A stretch of 46,981 bases of DNA from DASQBT01 sp049578545 (GCA_049578545.1 JBAUMF010000051.1:1-46981), one strand, 5' to 3'. Counted from the stretch's first letter, positions 25,009 to 34,310 are shown. Numbers and translations: made by a program. Notes: generated from the letters alone by a model not told the origin.

Positions 25009-25826
25009 TGCGAGCCTCGGAACAGGTTTTTGTCCAGGCGGGAGGCGATTATCGCCAAGGCCAGGGTCAGTCCCATGAGCAGGGTGGATACCGCATTCAC
25101 CTCTGGAGTCACGGCAATCTTGATCATGGAGTAGATCTGCAGTGGCAGGGTGGAAACCCCTACCCCCGCAGTGAAGAAGGTAATCACGAAATCGTCCAGC
25201 GACAGGGCAAACGCCATCAGCGCACCGGCCGCCACCCCGGGCAGGATGAGGGGAAAGGTGACCCAGCGGAAGGTCTGCCAGGGCGTGGCGCCCAGATCGC
25301 GCGCCGCCTCGAAAATGCTTTCATCCATGCCGGTCAGGCGCACCCTGACAACGATGGCGACAAAACCGATGGAAAAAGTGATGTGGGCCAGGATCACCGA
25401 CAGCATTCCCAGCGGAAGATGCAGGACCTGAATGAAAAACACCAGCAGGGAAACGCCCAGCAGAATCTCCGGCATGGCGACCGGCGTGATGACAAGAAAG
25501 GGCAGCAGTCTGGATCGATAGCGATGCATTGCCAGCCCGGCCAGGGTACCCAGCAGCGTGGCCGACAGGCTCGCCACAAAGGCAATCAACAGCGAATGGC
25601 CCGCCGCGGCAAGCATGCCCGAGTCAGCCGCCAGCACCCGATACCAGTGCAGAGTAAAACCCACCCATTCCGCGTTAAGCCGCGAATTGTTGAAGGAGTA
25701 GGCTACAACGATGATCAATGGCAGGTATAGGAACGCGTAAACCAGGCCGGCCGCTGCATACACCCACGTTGCGGTCCTGCGCATCGCACCTCTCGTCTTC
25801 GGCGGCAGGGACAATTCCCGGCTCAT
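25005..25826 (-). CDS. potC: Polyamine ABC transporter permease (PotC/PotI-like)
   Basis: 273 residues with six predicted membrane helices. The binding-protein-dependent permease motif that contacts the ATPase reads AARDLGATPWQTFRWVTFPLILPGVAAGALMAFALSLDDFVITFF, in the cytoplasmic loop at about 165-210. The N-terminus is cytoplasmic and polar (SRELSLPPKTRGAMRR). It pairs with the other permease to form the channel. Start and end each overlap the neighbouring pot genes by 4 bases, so the three genes must be on one transcript. Confidence 0.9.
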   Translation of the reverse strand: MSRELSLPPKTRGAMRRTATWVYAAAGLVYAFLYLPLIIVVAYSFNNSRLNAEWVGFTLHWYRVLAADSGMLAAAGHSLLIAFVASLSATLLGTLAGLAMHRYRSRLLPFLVITPVAMPEILLGVSLLVFFIQVLHLPLGMLSVILAHITFSIGFVAIVVRVRLTGMDESIFEAARDLGATPWQTFRWVTFPLILPGVAAGALMAFALSLDDFVITFFTAGVGVSTLPLQIYSMIKIAVTPEVNAVSTLLMGLTLALAIIASRLDKNLFRGSQ

Positions 25827-26713
25827 GCCACCCTCCTTGGCCTGGCCAAACGGGCAGCGAGTGCTGCCAGTGCCAGCATTACCAGGGTCAACAGCATCGA
25901 AAGCGTCGCGCCAAAAGGCCAGTCACGCACAGCCAGGAACTGGTCCTTGATCAGGTTGCCAATCAGCATGTCCCGCGTGCCCCCCAAAATATCAGGTATG
26001 GCGAACATGCCCAGCACCGGGATAAACACCAGAGCCGAGCCGGCAAACACGCCCGGCAGGGAAAGGGGCCAGGTAACCCGCCAGAAACGTTGCCAGGCAG
26101 TGGCCCCAAGATCCTGCGCCGCATCAAGCCATAAAGGGTCATGTCTTTCCAGGTTGGTATACAGAGGCAGTATCATGAACGGCAGGTGTACATAAACCAT
26201 GCCAACCATCACGGCGAAAGGCGAGAACAGCAAGCTCACCGGATTCACTCCCAACAGGGCCAACAGCCCGTTGACCGCTTTGGCCAGGGCTGCCTGGGGA
26301 CCGAGAATGATCATCCAGGCATAAACACGAATCAGGAAGTTGCTGGCAAACGGCAGGATAGCCAGAAGCACCAGCAGGTTGCGGTAGCGATAGGGGCTAT
26401 GGGCGATCAGCCAGGCGACCGGGTAGGCCAGGACCAGACAAAGCAGGGTACCCAAAGTGGCGACCAGCAACGATCGCAGAAAGATTTGCGTAAAGATGAA
26501 GTCGCTAAAGAAGAACTGGTAGTTTTCGAGCGTGAGGCCATGATCCCCGCTGCCATGACCGGTTATGGGCGCCAGCCCGCCAAATTCGCCCGGATATTGA
26601 AATGACGCCAGGGCGATAATCAGGAAAGGGGCAAGAAAAAAAAGGACGAGGAAAAGGGTGGGTGGACCGCCCACCAACAAGCGGAACCGGCGACTCTCAT
26701 TCATTTTGAACAT
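25823..26713 (-). CDS. potB: Polyamine ABC transporter permease (PotB/PotH-like)
   Basis: 296 residues from the ATG at 26713 (MFKMNESRR); ATG 26704 is an alternative. The start lies inside the end of potA (17-base overlap), with AGGGGCCGG as ribosome site within potA codons. Six membrane helices; the coupling motif reads AAQDLGATAWQRFWRVTWPLSLPGVFAG. The large periplasmic loop after helix 1 (FGGLAPITGHGSGDHGLTLENYQFFF) is typical of PotB/PotH. It forms the heterodimeric channel with the PotC-like permease. Confidence 0.9.
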   Translation of the reverse strand: MFKMNESRRFRLLVGGPPTLFLVLFFLAPFLIIALASFQYPGEFGGLAPITGHGSGDHGLTLENYQFFFSDFIFTQIFLRSLLVATLGTLLCLVLAYPVAWLIAHSPYRYRNLLVLLAILPFASNFLIRVYAWMIILGPQAALAKAVNGLLALLGVNPVSLLFSPFAVMVGMVYVHLPFMILPLYTNLERHDPLWLDAAQDLGATAWQRFWRVTWPLSLPGVFAGSALVFIPVLGMFAIPDILGGTRDMLIGNLIKDQFLAVRDWPFGATLSMLLTLVMLALAALAARLARPRRVA

Positions 26714-27782
26714 AGTGCCCGGCCCCTCGTGTCCAGGCCACCCAGACGCGGTCCCCGGGTTCAAAGAATCGGGCCCTTCCCGCCGACGTGTTGGGCAACA
26801 GTGCCTGGAACACAAAGCCGCTGTCCATGATTACCTTGTACGTGGTTACATCGCCGACGTACAGAAAATCCTCCACCGTTCCGGCAAATCGGTTTTCAAC
26901 CTGCATGGGTTCATCGCGCTGAATGGTGATTTGTTCCGGCCGCAGGACAAGTGCGCCAATCTCTCCCGTATGAACGCATCGTTCTGCCAATGCCACTACC
27001 CGGCCCAGTCCGGAAATATCCAAATGCAACACGTTTGCATCGACTGATTTCACGCTGGCGTCCAAGAGATTGCAATGGCCGATAAAGTCGGCGACAAAGC
27101 GATTCTTCGGATTGCCATAGATCCTGGAGGGTTCGTCAAGCTGCTCGATGCGGCCTTCCCTCATCACTGCGATTCGATGCGACAGCGCCAATGCCTCGTT
27201 CTGATCATGGGTAACATAGATGAAAGTAATCCCCACTGTCCGCTGCAGATTAATGAGCTCAAGTTGCATCTCCTCGCGCAGCTTCTTGTCCAGCGCAGCC
27301 AGTGGCTCGTCAAGCAGCAGAAGGCGTGGACGATTCGCCAAAGCGCGTGCAATGGCTACCCGTTGTTGTTGCCCCCCGGAAAGTTCGTTGGGCAAATGGT
27401 TTGCCTGCCCTGCCAGATGAACCACTTCCAGCATTTCCCCTACGCGGGATTTGATCTCTGCCTTTGGCGCATTGATCATCTTCAGCGAAAAAGCAATGTT
27501 GTCCCAGACCGTCAGATGCGGAAACAGTGCGTAACTTTGAAATACGGTGTGGATCGGCCGAGTCTCTGGAGGCACACCTGCCAGATCTCCACCATCGAGC
27601 AGAATCTTCCCTGCGTCGGGCTGGTCAAATCCAGCGACCAGACGCAGCAGCGTTGTCTTGCCGCACCCGGAAGGTCCAAGCAGGGTAAAAAATTCTCCAG
27701 CCTCAACGCCGAAACTCACATCCCTGACAGCTTCAAAAGCGCCAAAGCGGCGAATAAGGTTGCGGATTTCCAGGAGGGCCAT
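26697..27782 (-). CDS. potA: Polyamine ABC transporter ATPase
   Basis: 361 residues from the ATG at 27782 (MALLEIRNLI). Walker A GPSGCGKTT at 36-44, Q-loop VFQSYALFPHLTV, signature LSGGQQQRVAIARAL, Walker B LLLLDEPLAALD, D-loop and switch His in YVTHDQNEALALS are all intact. A C-terminal TOBE-like domain (about 285-355, with VLRPEQITI) is typical of PotA. It powers polyamine import at the inner membrane. The gene follows the GGDEF-EAL regulator by 86 bases in the same direction. The gap holds a 12-bp perfect palindrome (27835-27846) without a T-run, so read-through from the signalling genes is possible. Confidence 0.92.
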   Translation of the reverse strand: MALLEIRNLIRRFGAFEAVRDVSFGVEAGEFFTLLGPSGCGKTTLLRLVAGFDQPDAGKILLDGGDLAGVPPETRPIHTVFQSYALFPHLTVWDNIAFSLKMINAPKAEIKSRVGEMLEVVHLAGQANHLPNELSGGQQQRVAIARALANRPRLLLLDEPLAALDKKLREEMQLELINLQRTVGITFIYVTHDQNEALALSHRIAVMREGRIEQLDEPSRIYGNPKNRFVADFIGHCNLLDASVKSVDANVLHLDISGLGRVVALAERCVHTGEIGALVLRPEQITIQRDEPMQVENRFAGTVEDFLYVGDVTTYKVIMDSGFVFQALLPNTSAGRARFFEPGDRVWVAWTRGAGHYVQNE

Positions 27783-27868
27783 TGTGCCTCGACAGGTGTA
27801 GCAATCACCCAATGACGCGAGAGCGTGTTAAGTCTCCGGCGCCGGAATCCCGAGCCAGGCGGCTGCGC

Positions 27869-30070
27869 TTAGGCAATCGCGCCAATGATGCGATTCGTCC
27901 CGTCTGTATTCGATAACATACGTGTGGCATCGTGCGACGACACTGGAGCACTGAACAGGAAGCCCTGCATTTCGCTGCAATCCAGGCTGCGCAGGATATC
28001 GAGCTGGTCTTCAGTCTCCACCCCTTCTGCCACCACGTTCAGCTTGAGTCCCTTGCCCATGCCGACGATGGCATTGACGATGGGTGAGGGTTCGTTGGGC
28101 ACCATTTCCTTGATGAAGGACTGATCGATTTTGAGGGTGTGGATGGGGAATTTGCTGAGGTATTTGAATGAACTATAGCCGGTGCCAAAGTCATCGACTG
28201 CGATCTTGACGCCGGCTGAAGCCAGCCGGCCAAGTTTCAGCGCATTGGCCTCCAGATCACGCATCAGCAGGCTCTCAGTGATTTCCAGCTCCATGTGCGC
28301 GTTATCCAGTGCATAGATCTGCATCGAACGCATCACGCTGTCGACGAAATCGGGGTTTTCCAGCTGGCGGGCGGAAATGTTTACGGACATCCTGACCTGC
28401 GGAAGATCTGCTTTTTTCCACTCAGCCAGCTGGGCAGAGGCGGCCCTCAGCACCCATTCGCCAATGGGCACAATCACACCCGTTTCTTCGGCAATCGGAA
28501 TGAACTCCGCCGGAGACAGCAGGCCGCGCTCCGGATGCCACCATCGAAGCAGGGCCTCGAAGCCACGGATCGCACCGGTAGCGATATCAACCTGGGGCTG
28601 ATAGAACAGGACAAATTCATTTCGTGCGAGAGCACGGCGCAGGTCGGCTTCCACCTGCAGGCGAGTCGAGTAGGGTGCCTGCATGCCCGGCTGCCAGAAT
28701 TGCAGGCGGGTACGGCCCTGCGCCTTGGCCTGGTACATGGCAATTTCTGCCTGGCGTATAAGTACATCCACCATGTCGCCATCGGTTGGTGCCATACAGG
28801 CGCCGATACTGACCGAAAGATAAAGTTCATGACCCTTGATATCGAGCGGTTTATTCAGGGTATTGATGATCTTGCATCCGATATTTTCAATGTCCGCAGC
28901 TGACACGATGCCAGGCAAAAGCAAACCAAACTCATCACCACCAAGGCGCGCCAGGGTATCGCCTTCACGCAGACATGCCCGCAACCGGCTCGCCGTATTG
29001 ATCAGAAGTTCATCCCCATAACCATGGCCGAGTGAATCGTTAATCACCTTGAAGTGATCAAGATCGAGAATCAGGATAGCCATGCTCTGATGGCTGCGTT
29101 TGGACTGGGCCAAGGCAAGGCCAAGATGGTCGCGGAACAGGGCGCGATTGGGCAGGCCTGTCAGCAGGTCATGATAGGCTTGATAATAAACGGTCTCTTC
29201 CGCCTGTTTGCGATCTGAAATGTCCTTTGCAACGCCATAGGTACCCATGAAACGGGTCTCGAACTTGTTATCGGTCGCTTCATACATCCCCGTGGCATTG
29301 AGCTCAACCGTGCGATAACGTCCGTTCATGATGCGAGGACGGCGGTTCCCCGGGTTGCATTTGAGCCGCAGTTCAATGTTGCGGGTACTGCGTCCCGATG
29401 AGCGCCGCTCGTTGAAAACATGCTCTGCCCGGGCGATGTCCTCATCATGGATCAAGCAGGTGTAATGCGATCCGATTAGTTCGTCCTTGGCATATCCCAG
29501 CAGGTGCTCAACCCGGTCATTGATGAAGGTGAAGCGGCCGTCGTGATCCAGCGTGTAGATAAAATCCGGCGAACTGTTTACCAGGAAGCGATGCCACTTT
29601 TCCGATTGTTGCAGGCGCTGCAGGATGAGATTGTTTTCCCGCTCCAGCCGGCGGCTTTCCAATGTATTCTTAATGCGTCTAAGCAGTTCCTCTGACTCAT
29701 AAGGTTTACGTATGAAATCAGTGGCACCGCCCCTGAGAGCGCGTATTGCCCCATCAATAGAACTATCCCCCGACACCACAATGACCGGTGTTCCAACACA
29801 TTTGTCAGCCAGGAACCTGAGCACTTCGGCACCACCCAGATCAGGCATACACAGATCCAGCAGAATCAGGTCATATTGCTGCTTGAAAATTGCGCTCAGG
29901 GCTGCGCGTCCCCCAAGCGCCTGGGTAACCTCATACCTTTCCAGCTTCAGCAGTCCCGCGAGCCCCTCCAGGATCATGGGCTCGTCATCGACGATGAGTA
30001 TTCGCGATATGACTTCCAACCGTCCCACTTCCCTGGCCTGACTTTCGTTTTGGCCGCTATTGCTAATCAT
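27869..30070 (-). CDS. Response regulator with receiver, PAS, GGDEF and EAL domains
   Basis: 733 residues. Receiver (about 22-138): acidic pair D28/D29, phospho-acceptor D72 in LLDLCMPD, K122 in FIRKP. PAS (about 157-290) has an odd basic insertion (CNPGNRRPRIMNGRYR). GGDEF (about 295-455): intact active-site GGDEF at 377-381 and an intact inhibitory I-site REGD at 368-371. EAL (about 470-720): E505-A-L, VNISARQL, ELEITES, DDFGTGYSSF, LKIDQSFI and EGVETE are all present. It can therefore both make and break cyclic-di-GMP, with the direction set by phosphorylation and PAS input. It lies 30 bases after the HDOD kinase gene, its likely partner, and just before potA. Confidence 0.92.
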   Translation of the reverse strand: MISNSGQNESQAREVGRLEVISRILIVDDEPMILEGLAGLLKLERYEVTQALGGRAALSAIFKQQYDLILLDLCMPDLGGAEVLRFLADKCVGTPVIVVSGDSSIDGAIRALRGGATDFIRKPYESEELLRRIKNTLESRRLERENNLILQRLQQSEKWHRFLVNSSPDFIYTLDHDGRFTFINDRVEHLLGYAKDELIGSHYTCLIHDEDIARAEHVFNERRSSGRSTRNIELRLKCNPGNRRPRIMNGRYRTVELNATGMYEATDNKFETRFMGTYGVAKDISDRKQAEETVYYQAYHDLLTGLPNRALFRDHLGLALAQSKRSHQSMAILILDLDHFKVINDSLGHGYGDELLINTASRLRACLREGDTLARLGGDEFGLLLPGIVSAADIENIGCKIINTLNKPLDIKGHELYLSVSIGACMAPTDGDMVDVLIRQAEIAMYQAKAQGRTRLQFWQPGMQAPYSTRLQVEADLRRALARNEFVLFYQPQVDIATGAIRGFEALLRWWHPERGLLSPAEFIPIAEETGVIVPIGEWVLRAASAQLAEWKKADLPQVRMSVNISARQLENPDFVDSVMRSMQIYALDNAHMELEITESLLMRDLEANALKLGRLASAGVKIAVDDFGTGYSSFKYLSKFPIHTLKIDQSFIKEMVPNEPSPIVNAIVGMGKGLKLNVVAEGVETEDQLDILRSLDCSEMQGFLFSAPVSSHDATRMLSNTDGTNRIIGAIA

Positions 30071-30100
30071 GGATTCGGTCTCCCCGATGTGAACATGGTC

Positions 30101-32122
30101 TCATCCTGCAATTTTCAAATTGGCTTGGGCCGTGTGAGTTACAGGCAGAAAAACGCGGAACTCTGTCCCGTTCTGCCCGGTGTCACATTCGATTTCTCCA
30201 CCCAGGCTCTTTACCACATTGCGGCTGATGGAAAGGCCCAGGCCCGAGTGGTCATTCCCCTTGGTCGAATCCACTGGCTCGAAAAGATGCTCCAGCACTG
30301 CATCCGGCAAGCCGGGCCCATTGTCGCGAACAGCGATTTCCAGCCGTGGCGGCATCATGTCGCTACGCATGCGTGTGGCAAAGATCAGTCTGCCACCACG
30401 CGGCATGGCTTCCACCGCATTCTTGGCCAGGTTAAGCAGCACTTGCTTGAGCTTGTCGCGGTTGGTCGGAATTTGTGGGATATCCGGATCCAGATCGATC
30501 TGGACACTGATGCGGTTGGGTACGAATAACGTACCCAGGGACATGCGAACCAACTCCGAAATAACCGGATTGACAGCAAGGCTGCTGGTTTCTTCATCAA
30601 CGGCAATGGAATCCTGTTCCACCGACCCGCTGGACAGCCCCCGCAGTATGCGTGACGCACGCTCAATTTCATCGCCAATGATTTTCAGGTCACGCTGGGA
30701 GGCGACATCCGATTCCAACTTGCTTGACAGCAAATTCACATAATTACGCATGATCGTGAGTGGGTTGGCAACCTCGTGCACGGCCCTGCGTACCTGGTCG
30801 CGCGAAATCGACTCCGGGGCGATAACAATCTGCGGCTCGGCGATCGCAGGCGCTTCGGTTGGCCTGAACCCAGCGGTCACGCTTGCCACAAGGGTTTGCC
30901 AGAGCGGCTCTTCTTCCATCCTGTATGCCGGGTTCGCCAGCGCCAGGACGGCCTCAACTTTGCCCTCTGTACCCAAGGGTTGATAAAGAATCGTGTCCGC
31001 CTGCAGCAGACGCGCAAGCTGTTCATCCAGCACCGCATACCGATCAGCTTCATTCCGGGTCCAGCGCACTGCCTGGCCTTGTGCAGCTAGCGCCAAGCAA
31101 CCCATCGGGTCATCCAGAGGAAAAGTCAGCTCCTGCAAACCCAGAGGCAGGCTGTCGTCCGCCATCAACTGCAGCGCTTCGGATTTGCGGTCAACAATGA
31201 AGATCACTACCCTGGATAATCCGAATACCAGGGGCAGCATTTCAGTCAAGCTCTTGCCTAACCGCTGGGGCGAAACCCCTGAAGGCAGTGCCTGCTGGAA
31301 CACCCCGATTGCTGCAAACCGGCTGTACGCACGAATCAATTGTGCCATCGAGCCGGCATTGACTCCGTATCCGCCTGTGTCCGCAGCACTTGCCATGCCA
31401 TAGCGGGCCGCCAGCCCGTTAAATTGAACCGATACCGAGCTGACCAAGAAAGCGGCTTCCGGGCCGGCAATCCCGAGATCCGACAATGCAGCGCGCACTT
31501 CCATGCTGTCCACACCCTGTTCCCGGCTTGCCAGCATTTGGGCCGCGTGTAACACTTTCACCAGAGGATGGGCGGTTCTCACTCGGGTCAGTGGCGCACG
31601 ACAGTAACGAGCCCCATCGGCGATGAACCCGCAGGAATCGATCTTGTCCAGACATACGTGTGCCGTGTCCTCCCCCAGCCCGTGGATACGCAACCAATCT
31701 CCCAGGTTGTGGAACAGGCCTGCCAGCCAGGCCCATTCGGCAGGGCACACCATGGTCTTTTCAGCGATCATTCTGGCAAACAGGGCGACCCTGATGCTGA
31801 GCGTCCAGCAATCCTGTAGTGAGGGAAGCAATTCCTGGCAAGCCGGCAACAGCGATAATGCGAAAGCACGTATTTGATTGACCGTATAACAAGCCAGGGC
31901 AGGCTTGATCAGCTCCGGATTGGAAGGTGATGGAGCAGGGATCGGCGCGGAAGTGAGTAGTCGCAGCGCCAGTGTAGGGTCATGAAGGAAAAAGGGTGCG
32001 AAGTCCCCCAGCCCGGCACCGTTCCGGCTACACGCTTGAACAAGCTCTGCCAGCACTCCTGGCATGATTTGTGCCGAGCTTAGGTTATTTTTTTTGAGTA
32101 AAGTCTCCACAACTCCTCGCAT
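30101..32122 (-). CDS. HDOD-domain sensor histidine kinase with GAF-like region
   Basis: 673 residues, no membrane helix, so cytoplasmic. An HDOD domain (about 15-260) has a degenerate metal site (FHNLGD at 137-142 instead of HD). A GAF-like segment spans about 285-420. The histidine kinase core follows: phospho-acceptor H449 in AVHEVANPLTIMRNYV, N-box NLAKNAVEAM, G1 DNGPGLP, G2 HSGLGLSI. It should phosphorylate D72 of the adjacent receiver-GGDEF-EAL protein. No ribosome site is obvious near the ATG at 32122. It is divergent from pbpG with a 178-base shared control region. The input signal is unknown. Confidence 0.88.
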   Translation of the reverse strand: MRGVVETLLKKNNLSSAQIMPGVLAELVQACSRNGAGLGDFAPFFLHDPTLALRLLTSAPIPAPSPSNPELIKPALACYTVNQIRAFALSLLPACQELLPSLQDCWTLSIRVALFARMIAEKTMVCPAEWAWLAGLFHNLGDWLRIHGLGEDTAHVCLDKIDSCGFIADGARYCRAPLTRVRTAHPLVKVLHAAQMLASREQGVDSMEVRAALSDLGIAGPEAAFLVSSVSVQFNGLAARYGMASAADTGGYGVNAGSMAQLIRAYSRFAAIGVFQQALPSGVSPQRLGKSLTEMLPLVFGLSRVVIFIVDRKSEALQLMADDSLPLGLQELTFPLDDPMGCLALAAQGQAVRWTRNEADRYAVLDEQLARLLQADTILYQPLGTEGKVEAVLALANPAYRMEEEPLWQTLVASVTAGFRPTEAPAIAEPQIVIAPESISRDQVRRAVHEVANPLTIMRNYVNLLSSKLESDVASQRDLKIIGDEIERASRILRGLSSGSVEQDSIAVDEETSSLAVNPVISELVRMSLGTLFVPNRISVQIDLDPDIPQIPTNRDKLKQVLLNLAKNAVEAMPRGGRLIFATRMRSDMMPPRLEIAVRDNGPGLPDAVLEHLFEPVDSTKGNDHSGLGLSISRNVVKSLGGEIECDTGQNGTEFRVFLPVTHTAQANLKIAG

Positions 32123-32300
32123 CTTGTTATATTTGAGACGATTATTGTAGTCTGGTCAATCGAGAGACCGTAAAATTTATGGCATCGATGCGTGCCATTG
32201 AACTGGACGATGCATCAAGTTTGTCGGCCCATAGCCGTTTTGTAATGAAATTGTACGGTCAATGCGTTTATCTGAGTATGGTTGATGTTGGGAAAATACA

Positions 32301-33245
32301 ATGAAGAATTTGCGTAAGCTTACCGCCGGTCTTCTCATGACACTCAGCCTGACCGTCGTCGTGCCGGCTCAGGCGAATTCTGAACCTGCTGCCATGACCC
32401 CGCAGACAACTCAGGACATAGTTAGCTACAACCCGGCTCTGTCCGCAATCTCCGCCATGGTTTATGACCAGCACAGCGGCCAGGTGCTGTTATCGAAAAA
32501 CGCGAACCTGCAAAGTCCCATCGCATCAATCACCAAGCTGATGACCGCGGTCGTTCTGATGGACGCAAATGTGGACATGAATGAGCGTATTACAATTACC
32601 AGGGAAGATCTTGATTACCTGAAAGGCACCCGTTCGCGCCTGCCGGTTGGCTCAGTGTATACCCGGGAACAACTGCTTAACATGGCGCTGATCGCTTCCG
32701 AAAACCGTGCCGCTCATGCATTGGGTCGCACTACATTCCCCGGCGGCGAGGCCGAGTTTGTTGCCGCCATGAATCAAAAGGCCCGGCAACTGGGCATGCA
32801 AAACACCATCTATGCCGATCCGACCGGTCTTGACAGCATCAATCGTTCAACCGCTGAAGATCTGGTCAAGCTCGTCAATCATGCCTATCTGCATTACCCG
32901 GAAATTCGGCGCATTGCCTCTACCGGTGAATACAGCCTGGGCTATAAACGTGTTGTGCTGACCACTCACAGCAGGAAAAAGCGGCATCACCTTGCACACC
33001 GGGTCGCCTACCGCGAAGTGGCCTTTGCAAACACCAACCGTTTGACCCGCCAGGACGATTGGGAAATCGGTTTGTCGAAGACCGGTTTCATCAACGAAGC
33101 GGGCCACTGTCTCGTCATGCAGGCACGCATTGCCCAACGTGAAGTGATCATCGTGCTGCTCGATTCGCTCGGCAAATCCAGTCGTATTGGAGATGCAACC
33201 CGGATCCGCAACTGGCTGCAGGCCAAGTATGCACCGCGTACCTGA
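32301..33245 (+). CDS. pbpG: D-alanyl-D-alanine endopeptidase (PBP7-type)
   Basis: 314 residues. The signal peptide ends at PAQA (residues 1-25). The serine peptidase S11 motifs are complete: SxxK as S76-I-T-K79, SxN as SEN at 133-135, and KTG at 260-262 in GLSKTGFINEAGHC. It lacks the long C-terminal domain of PBP5/6, which fits the PBP7 endopeptidase group that cuts DD-crosslinks in peptidoglycan. It is periplasmic. An intrinsic terminator follows 26 bases after the stop, so it is monocistronic. The region before it is shared with the divergent histidine kinase gene. Confidence 0.9.
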   Translation: MKNLRKLTAGLLMTLSLTVVVPAQANSEPAAMTPQTTQDIVSYNPALSAISAMVYDQHSGQVLLSKNANLQSPIASITKLMTAVVLMDANVDMNERITITREDLDYLKGTRSRLPVGSVYTREQLLNMALIASENRAAHALGRTTFPGGEAEFVAAMNQKARQLGMQNTIYADPTGLDSINRSTAEDLVKLVNHAYLHYPEIRRIASTGEYSLGYKRVVLTTHSRKKRHHLAHRVAYREVAFANTNRLTRQDDWEIGLSKTGFINEAGHCLVMQARIAQREVIIVLLDSLGKSSRIGDATRIRNWLQAKYAPRT

Positions 33246-33271
33246 CAGATAAACGTCTGAAAATGGATAAT

Positions 33272-33297
33272 GGCGGGAAAGTTTCCCGCCATTTTTT
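33272..33297 (+). terminator. Intrinsic terminator of pbpG, abutting the AEC start codon
   Basis: Perfect 9-bp stem GGCGGGAAA (33272-33280) / TTTCCCGCC (33282-33290), a one-base nominal loop (in practice a few A-T pairs open), then A and six T residues (33292-33297). The next gene's ATG begins at 33298 with no gap. Confidence 0.85.
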
Positions 33298-34248
33298 ATG
33301 CACTTTTCATATTATTTTGACCTGCTGGCTCAGGTTCTGTTTCCGATGGCGCTGCTCATTGCGGCCGGTGCGATCTGGCGCACCCGGCTTGACGAAGCCA
33401 GCATACGCGCGGTGCGCGGCTATATCACCGCGGTGGTCATCAATCTGTTTGCCCCCGCCCTGTTGTTTGCCGCAGCCGCCAGCGCCGAGGTCAACACCAA
33501 CCTGCTCAGCGTACCCCTGCTTGTCGCTTCCGGCATGCTGGTCACCAGCCTGCCGCTCTACTGGCTGCTATTCAAGAGCCGTGTTGGTACCGCCTTGAAC
33601 TCCGGCACAGGTGCGGGGCTACTTCTATGTGGAACCTTCGGTAATGTGTTGTTCATGGGCTACCCGTTGCTCACTCACCTGTACAGCGATGCCGGTGGGC
33701 GCTATGCGGCCTTCGCCGACATGGCCGCCACCACTCCGCTACTTTGGAGCGTGGGTGTCTGGATTGCGGTACGCCTTGGCAGACAAACAAGTGACGCAGG
33801 ACACCCACTGAAACAACTCCTCAGCCTGCCACCGGTCTGGGCCTTCTTTGTTGGCGTGTGCGTCGGACTGATGCCCGTCAACACCCAACCCCTGATCCAT
33901 GCTGCCCATTTCATTGGTCAGCCCACCGTGCCTGTCATGCTGCTGATGCTGGGTCTATCCATCCCGTGGAGAAGACTTACCCCCAGCGCCCCTGTTCTGA
34001 TTACTGTTGCATTCAAACTTGTGCTCATGCCCCTTGCCGCCTTTGCCCTTGCAAAAACGTTTTTTGATCCGATTTCGAATGCTCAACGCGCTGCCGTGCT
34101 CGAAGCCGGCGTTCCCACCATGCTGATGGCCGTTGGACTGGCGGACCGTTATCATCTGGATGTGGAAAAAGTTGCGCTGACAGTGGCCTGGAGCACTCTG
34201 CTATTTCTGCTGACACTGCCAATGTGGCTGATCCTGATCAATGCCTAA
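33298..34248 (+). CDS. AEC family transporter (auxin efflux carrier-like)
   Basis: 316 residues with about ten hydrophobic helices. Family landmarks are FPMALLIAAGAIWRT near the start, ALLLCGTFGNVLFMGYPLL (the conserved N-G-Y-P-type crossover region) and LLMLGLSIPW, with the C-terminal half AVLEAGVPTMLMAVGLADRYHLD. Members export or import organic acids and amphipathic signals; the substrate here is unknown. The ATG at 33298 directly touches the T-run of the pbpG terminator, leaving no room for a ribosome site. Either the gene starts later (ATG in PMALLIAAG near 33346 would cut the first helix) or translation is leaderless or internally promoted. Confidence 0.8.
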   Translation: MHFSYYFDLLAQVLFPMALLIAAGAIWRTRLDEASIRAVRGYITAVVINLFAPALLFAAAASAEVNTNLLSVPLLVASGMLVTSLPLYWLLFKSRVGTALNSGTGAGLLLCGTFGNVLFMGYPLLTHLYSDAGGRYAAFADMAATTPLLWSVGVWIAVRLGRQTSDAGHPLKQLLSLPPVWAFFVGVCVGLMPVNTQPLIHAAHFIGQPTVPVMLLMLGLSIPWRRLTPSAPVLITVAFKLVLMPLAAFALAKTFFDPISNAQRAAVLEAGVPTMLMAVGLADRYHLDVEKVALTVAWSTLLFLLTLPMWLILINA

Positions 34249-34310
34249 TCGTTCGCACATGGTTGCCAGTGTATGATCTCTGGCCAACAACTCTCCTTGG
34301 AATCAATTGC

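Noticed and set aside
27835..27846. TCCGGCGCCGGA palindrome as a terminator before potA
   Set aside because: It is a perfect 12-bp palindrome but has no loop or T-run; it could equally be chance in GC-rich DNA.
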